Assembly: GCA_041501225.1 (NCBI GenBank)
Contig: JBGQNR010000258.1
Span: forward strand, 1-8,729
DNA from: JAFNAG01 sp041501225
GTDB taxonomy: Bacteria > Acidobacteriota > UBA6911
DNA length: 8,729 nt
Reading direction: 5' to 3'
A program made the translations under genes and the position numbers. Positions 6,643 to 8,729 of this stretch are shown here, piece after piece (position 1 is the stretch's first letter; every line of letters begins with the position of its first letter). Below the pieces are notes generated by a model. The model ran no database searches and was not told where the DNA came from. It was given only the letters and a program-made list of their open reading frames with translations.

Positions 6643-6750
6643 GATCACCACCACATTGCATCTCACATTGATTTGCCGTACCGGAGGCTCCTGTGCTCCA
6701 GATCGGCCAGATCACACTGACTTTCGAACAATCTATCGGGAGTTGAAGCC

Positions 6751-7599
6751 ATGAAAACCACATTCGCAGTAATACTGTGTGTTTTGCTCTTGCTATTTTC
6801 TGCTTGTGCTCAAAAGGTCAATGACCCTGCCGACGTGCAGGCGATCAAGAAGTCAATGGAGGATTTTACAAAAGCCACAAATGCGGGGGATGCCGATGGC
6901 GCGACCTCCTCCATGACAGACAAGACACTCTTTGCAGATGACCATGAGTCCGTGTTAGTCGGCAAGGAAGCAATCCGGCTGAGCAACCGATCCTATTTCA
7001 ACCAGTTCAAAACTGATCTCAGCGTTCCAGTGGATGATGTGCGCGTGGTCGGCGACTTTGCTGTTGCAAGGGGAACTTTTTCGAACAATGTCACGACAAA
7101 GGCGGAAGGGGTTGCCTCCAATAGTTACCGTGGCAGTTGGATGTTGGCACTCACTCGTCAGAGTGACGGATCTTGGAAATGGGACTGGCTGGTTGCCAAC
7201 AGCAATCAGCCTTCACCGGGCAGCACGGCGAGCGGCGAGGATGAGAAAGCACTGTATCAGCTCGAACGCGATTGGGCAGAGGCAAGCCTAAAGAAAGACA
7301 TGGCGGCGATTGATAAGATTCTAGCCACGGAGTTTCAGGCAAACTACCCCAGCGTGGTCGGAAACAAAAAACAGTATCTCGCCGCTGTGAAGAACGATAC
7401 TTCCAAGACTGAGTCACTAGTGGTTAGCGACATGAAGGCTTTTGTGCTTGGTGACCGGGCCATTGTGAATGGCCTGTCAACCTACAAGAGTTCACTGGCG
7501 GGCAAGGATACCAGTGGTCAGGTCCGTTGGACTGAAGTGTTCGTGAAACGCGATGGTCGATGGCAGTGCGTAACAGGCTACGCCACCAAGGTGCAGTAG
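6751..7599 (+). CDS. Probable lipoprotein with two DUF4440/SnoaL-like domains, 282 aa
   Basis: ATG 6751 follows GGGAG (6738-6742) by eight bases. Residues 1-18 are a hydrophobic signal ending LFSA before Cys19, a lipobox-like site with Phe at -3, so lipid anchoring is likely but not certain. Residues about 28-150 form one NTF2-like fold of the DUF4440/SnoaL type (helix ADVQAIKKSMEDFTKATNAG, later GSWKWDWLVA). Residues about 163-282 form a second (ALYQLERDWAEASLKKDMAA, TEFQANYPSV, then RWTEVFVKRDGRWQCVTGYA). The two halves are diverged tandem domains joined by a Ser/Gly-rich linker. Such domains bind small hydrophobic ligands or act as isomerases or hydrolases, but the catalytic role here is unknown. 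It lies between two DUF1579-like genes. Confidence 0.85.
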   Translation: MKTTFAVILCVLLLLFSACAQKVNDPADVQAIKKSMEDFTKATNAGDADGATSSMTDKTLFADDHESVLVGKEAIRLSNRSYFNQFKTDLSVPVDDVRVVGDFAVARGTFSNNVTTKAEGVASNSYRGSWMLALTRQSDGSWKWDWLVANSNQPSPGSTASGEDEKALYQLERDWAEASLKKDMAAIDKILATEFQANYPSVVGNKKQYLAAVKNDTSKTESLVVSDMKAFVLGDRAIVNGLSTYKSSLAGKDTSGQVRWTEVFVKRDGRWQCVTGYATKVQ

Positions 7600-7605
7600 C
7601 TCCAT

Positions 7606-7708
7606 GTAGGGGCCTGGGGATTATCCGTGGGGTCGGCTCTCGATGAGAGAGCTATTCCACGCCACCTGCGTGGCACAGACTTCCAACCGTGGACACCCCT
7701 ACCTTTTT
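7606..7708 (+). ncRNA. Multi-stem structured intergenic element ending in T5
   Basis: An outer stem GTAGGGG (7606-7612) with CCCCTAC (7696-7702) encloses two perfect hairpins: GCTCTC-GATGA-GAGAGC (7636-7652) and CCACGC-CACCT-GCGTGG (7657-7673). TTTTT follows at 7704-7708. This gives a three-way-junction fold about 97 nt long with a terminator-like end. It starts seven bases after the stop of the DUF4440 gene, so the simplest role is a complex terminator or 3' UTR; a small RNA or a cis-regulator of the gene at 7803 is possible. It matches no RNA family I recognise. Confidence 0.45.
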
Positions 7709-7802
7709 CCCAGGTCCGCTGACTTACCGGATTCTCTGGTAGGCAATAGGAGGCATTGGATATCTATCTGTTAGTTTTCTTCTATCCTTCAAGGAGGACT
7801 TT

Positions 7803-8351
7803 ATGAAACGAATCCTTATTGCTGTTGCGTTGGTGATGTTACTCGTTGCAGTTGCATTGCAATCGCAGACTCCCGCGCCCAAACCTGGGCCAGAGCAGAA
7901 GAAGCTGGAAATTTGGGTCGGAGATTGGACCTATGAGGGGGAGAACAAGACTACTCCGTTGGGACCTGCTGGAAAATTCAGCGGGAAGTCCACTGTCCGC
8001 TCGATATTGGGCGGTTTTTTTGTGGAATGGCGCGGAGAGGAAAAAGGGCCGAATGGCCCCCTTCAGTGGGCTGAGATCGACAGCTTCGACCCAGTGAACA
8101 AGAAATATGGCTGGAACGCCTTTGGAAGCGACGGCAGCATCAGCGTGGTTACCTATACTATTGAGGGCAACACGGTATCCTATTCGGGAACCATTACGAT
8201 GGGAGACAAACCGTACAAGATGAGGGGAACCGCCGTCTTCGCAACAGATTTCATGAGTTTCGTAGAAAAGCGGGAGATATCTATCGATGGTAGGACTTGG
8301 ATGCCCACATTTGAGTCCAAAAGTATCAAGAGCAAGTCCGCGCCTAGATAA
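7803..8351 (+). CDS. Secreted DUF1579-like protein, 182 aa
   Basis: ATG 7803 has a strong Shine-Dalgarno, AAGGAGGA (7791-7798), close upstream. Residues 1-22 are a signal peptide (MKR, hydrophobic core, then ALQSQ). After a Pro-rich spacer, the domain starts with KLEIWVGDWTYEGE and runs through GGFFVEWRGE, DSFDPVNKKYGWNAFGSDGS and VSYSGTI to the Ser/Lys-rich end. The order, with the W-x-G-x-W start, resembles DUF1579 proteins: small, exported, probably lipocalin-like beta-barrels of unknown function. It is the intact paralogue of the TGA-interrupted gene at 5904-6440; both begin MKRI. Codon use is like its neighbours. Function cannot be assigned further. Confidence 0.85.
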   Translation: MKRILIAVALVMLLVAVALQSQTPAPKPGPEQKKLEIWVGDWTYEGENKTTPLGPAGKFSGKSTVRSILGGFFVEWRGEEKGPNGPLQWAEIDSFDPVNKKYGWNAFGSDGSISVVTYTIEGNTVSYSGTITMGDKPYKMRGTAVFATDFMSFVEKREISIDGRTWMPTFESKSIKSKSAPR

Positions 8352-8417
8352 TGGCGTGATACGGGATTGGCATGAACTGGAAAGGATTCCGCCCTGCTCA
8401 ATTCTCCAGATGGAAGG

Positions 8418-8435
8418 GCCGCTCTTCGGGGCGGC
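8418..8435 (+). terminator. UUCG-tetraloop hairpin after the intact DUF1579-like gene
   Basis: The same 18 bases as at 6484-6501 lie 67 bp after the stop of the 182-aa gene. TCTTG follows, a poor U-tract, so Rho-independent termination is only possible, not proven. Confidence 0.5.
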
Positions 8436-8576
8436 TCTTGCATTCCCGCCAATTTTAGCCTCAGCGGAAAACACGGGTCAATGAGCAACCGTGGCTGCGG
8501 GTTCTGATCCGTTCCTTCCGCTGCCTGAGTAACGGGGCGGCAACCCTTTTCTTTTTTAGAAAAAGCCGCTTACCCG

Positions 8577-8582
8577 TATAAT
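8577..8582 (+). promoter_or_regulatory. Possible -10 element next to the IS end
   Basis: TATAAT occurs at the same offset (73 bp from the 23-bp core) as in copy A. There is no convincing -35. It lies 126 bp before the outward ATG at 8708. Confidence 0.3.
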
Positions 8583-8610
8583 AGCCCCACCACTGTTCGG
8601 CGTCAATTAC

Positions 8611-8725
8611 CGCATTGACTCATCAAAAATCCTACTATTGTGAGATTGTTGCCTCATCGAAAATCCTACCAGTTGCCGATCCTTTTTAGGTGCAACTGGA
8701 GGAAAGGATGAGGAAAAATATGAGT
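8611..8725 (+). mobile_element. End of an insertion sequence, right copy
   Basis: This is the exact inverted copy of 1-115. Weaker similarity extends further inward (right 8599-8610, CGTCAATTAC then CG; left, the same read on the minus strand as CGACAATTAC followed by nine extra bases), so the true IS terminus may lie beyond the perfect match. The transposase body is outside the window. Confidence 0.7.
8617..8669 (+). repeat. Pair of 19-bp direct repeats in the IS end, right copy
   Basis: GACTCATCAAAAATCCTAC at 8617-8635 and a 17/19 match at 8651-8669, offset 34 bp. Identical to the pair in the left copy. Confidence 0.55.
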
Positions 8726-8729
8726 CTTA
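8708..8729 (+). CDS. Start of outward-facing ORF, probable transposase (partial)
   Basis: ATG 8708 follows GGAGG (8698-8702) by five bases and encodes MRKNMSL before the window ends. The first six codons are the same as in the left copy. Transposase identity is inferred from the IS-like context only. Confidence 0.4.

Larger units (their letters stand above)
6484..6654 (+). repeat. Dispersed intergenic repeat, copy A
   Basis: This aligns in direct orientation with 8418-8594. Shared parts in order are the UUCG hairpin, AGCCTCAG, an identical 23-bp core (6564-6586, CTGATCCGTTCCTTCCGCTG plus CCT), AAC-GGGCGGCAACC, a T-rich run, AAAGCC, TATAAT (6637-6642) and CACCAC. TATAAT lies 73 bp from the core start in both copies. 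It fills most of the 310-bp gap between two genes. Confidence 0.75.
8418..8594 (+). repeat. Dispersed intergenic repeat, copy B
   Basis: This is the direct-orientation partner of 6484-6654, with the identical 23-bp core at 8504-8526 and TATAAT at 8577-8582. It ends just before the IS terminus, so the IS inserted about where a downstream gene would begin in copy A. The TATAAT, if active, would transcribe into the IS. Confidence 0.75.

Noticed and set aside
7839..8474. Long 211-codon minus-strand ORF
   Set aside because: It is antisense to the 182-aa DUF1579-like gene, which has a signal peptide and a strong ribosome binding site. The antisense protein is Arg/Ser/Pro-rich with no domain.
1..8729. 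CRISPR array, toxin-antitoxin pair or defence island
   Set aside because: No regularly spaced repeats beyond the paired 19-mers were found, and no nuclease, helicase, reverse transcriptase or toxin-like gene is present.

Overview
The window looks like a moderate-GC chromosomal segment from a soil or sediment Acidobacteriota (Solibacter/Koribacter-like) or a related metagenomic lineage. The main reason is a membrane-bound Ser/Thr kinase fused to a long TolB/PD40 beta-propeller, a very common architecture in that phylum. It sits beside small secreted DUF1579-like and SnoaL/DUF4440-like proteins and PEP-CTERM proteins. This is inference from protein types; no rRNA or other phylogenetic marker is present.

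The two ends of the window are the same sequence in opposite orientation. Bases 1-115 are the exact reverse complement of 8611-8725. Each copy reads outward into a well-placed Shine-Dalgarno and a start codon, as at the 5' end of an insertion sequence. Either two inverted IS copies flank the region, or the window is a metagenomic contig that broke at both ends in one multicopy repeat.

Layout: (1) 1-115, IS end facing left. (2) 202-312, the C-terminal PEP-CTERM anchor of a destroyed gene, followed at 477-1364 by an intact PEP-CTERM protein; coding and downstream non-coding similarity shows a tandem duplication. (3) 1365-2948, a gene-poor, apparently decayed stretch with palindromes, a weak minus-strand ORF and a short TPR-like ORF (2237-2491) that may be frameshifted. 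(4) 2955-5720, the kinase-propeller gene, with Gln in place of the His of the HRD motif. (5) 5904-6440, a secreted DUF1579-like gene interrupted by an in-frame TGA just after the signal peptide. (6) 6751-7599, a probable lipoprotein with two DUF4440/SnoaL-like domains. (7) 7606-7708, a multi-stem structured intergenic element ending in T5. (8) 7803-8351, an intact secreted DUF1579-like protein. (9) 8611-8729, the second IS end facing right.

A roughly 170-bp direct repeat (6484-6654 and 8418-8594) follows each DUF1579-like gene. Each copy carries a 7-bp UUCG hairpin, an identical 23-bp core and a TATAAT 73 bp after the core start. The region reads as a patchwork of duplicated envelope/secreted-protein genes, a sensor kinase, dispersed repeats and IS scars. 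No CRISPR array, tRNA, rRNA or recognisable defence or biosynthetic system was found. The strongest leads are the TGA-interrupted secreted gene, the repeat family and the structured intergenic element.
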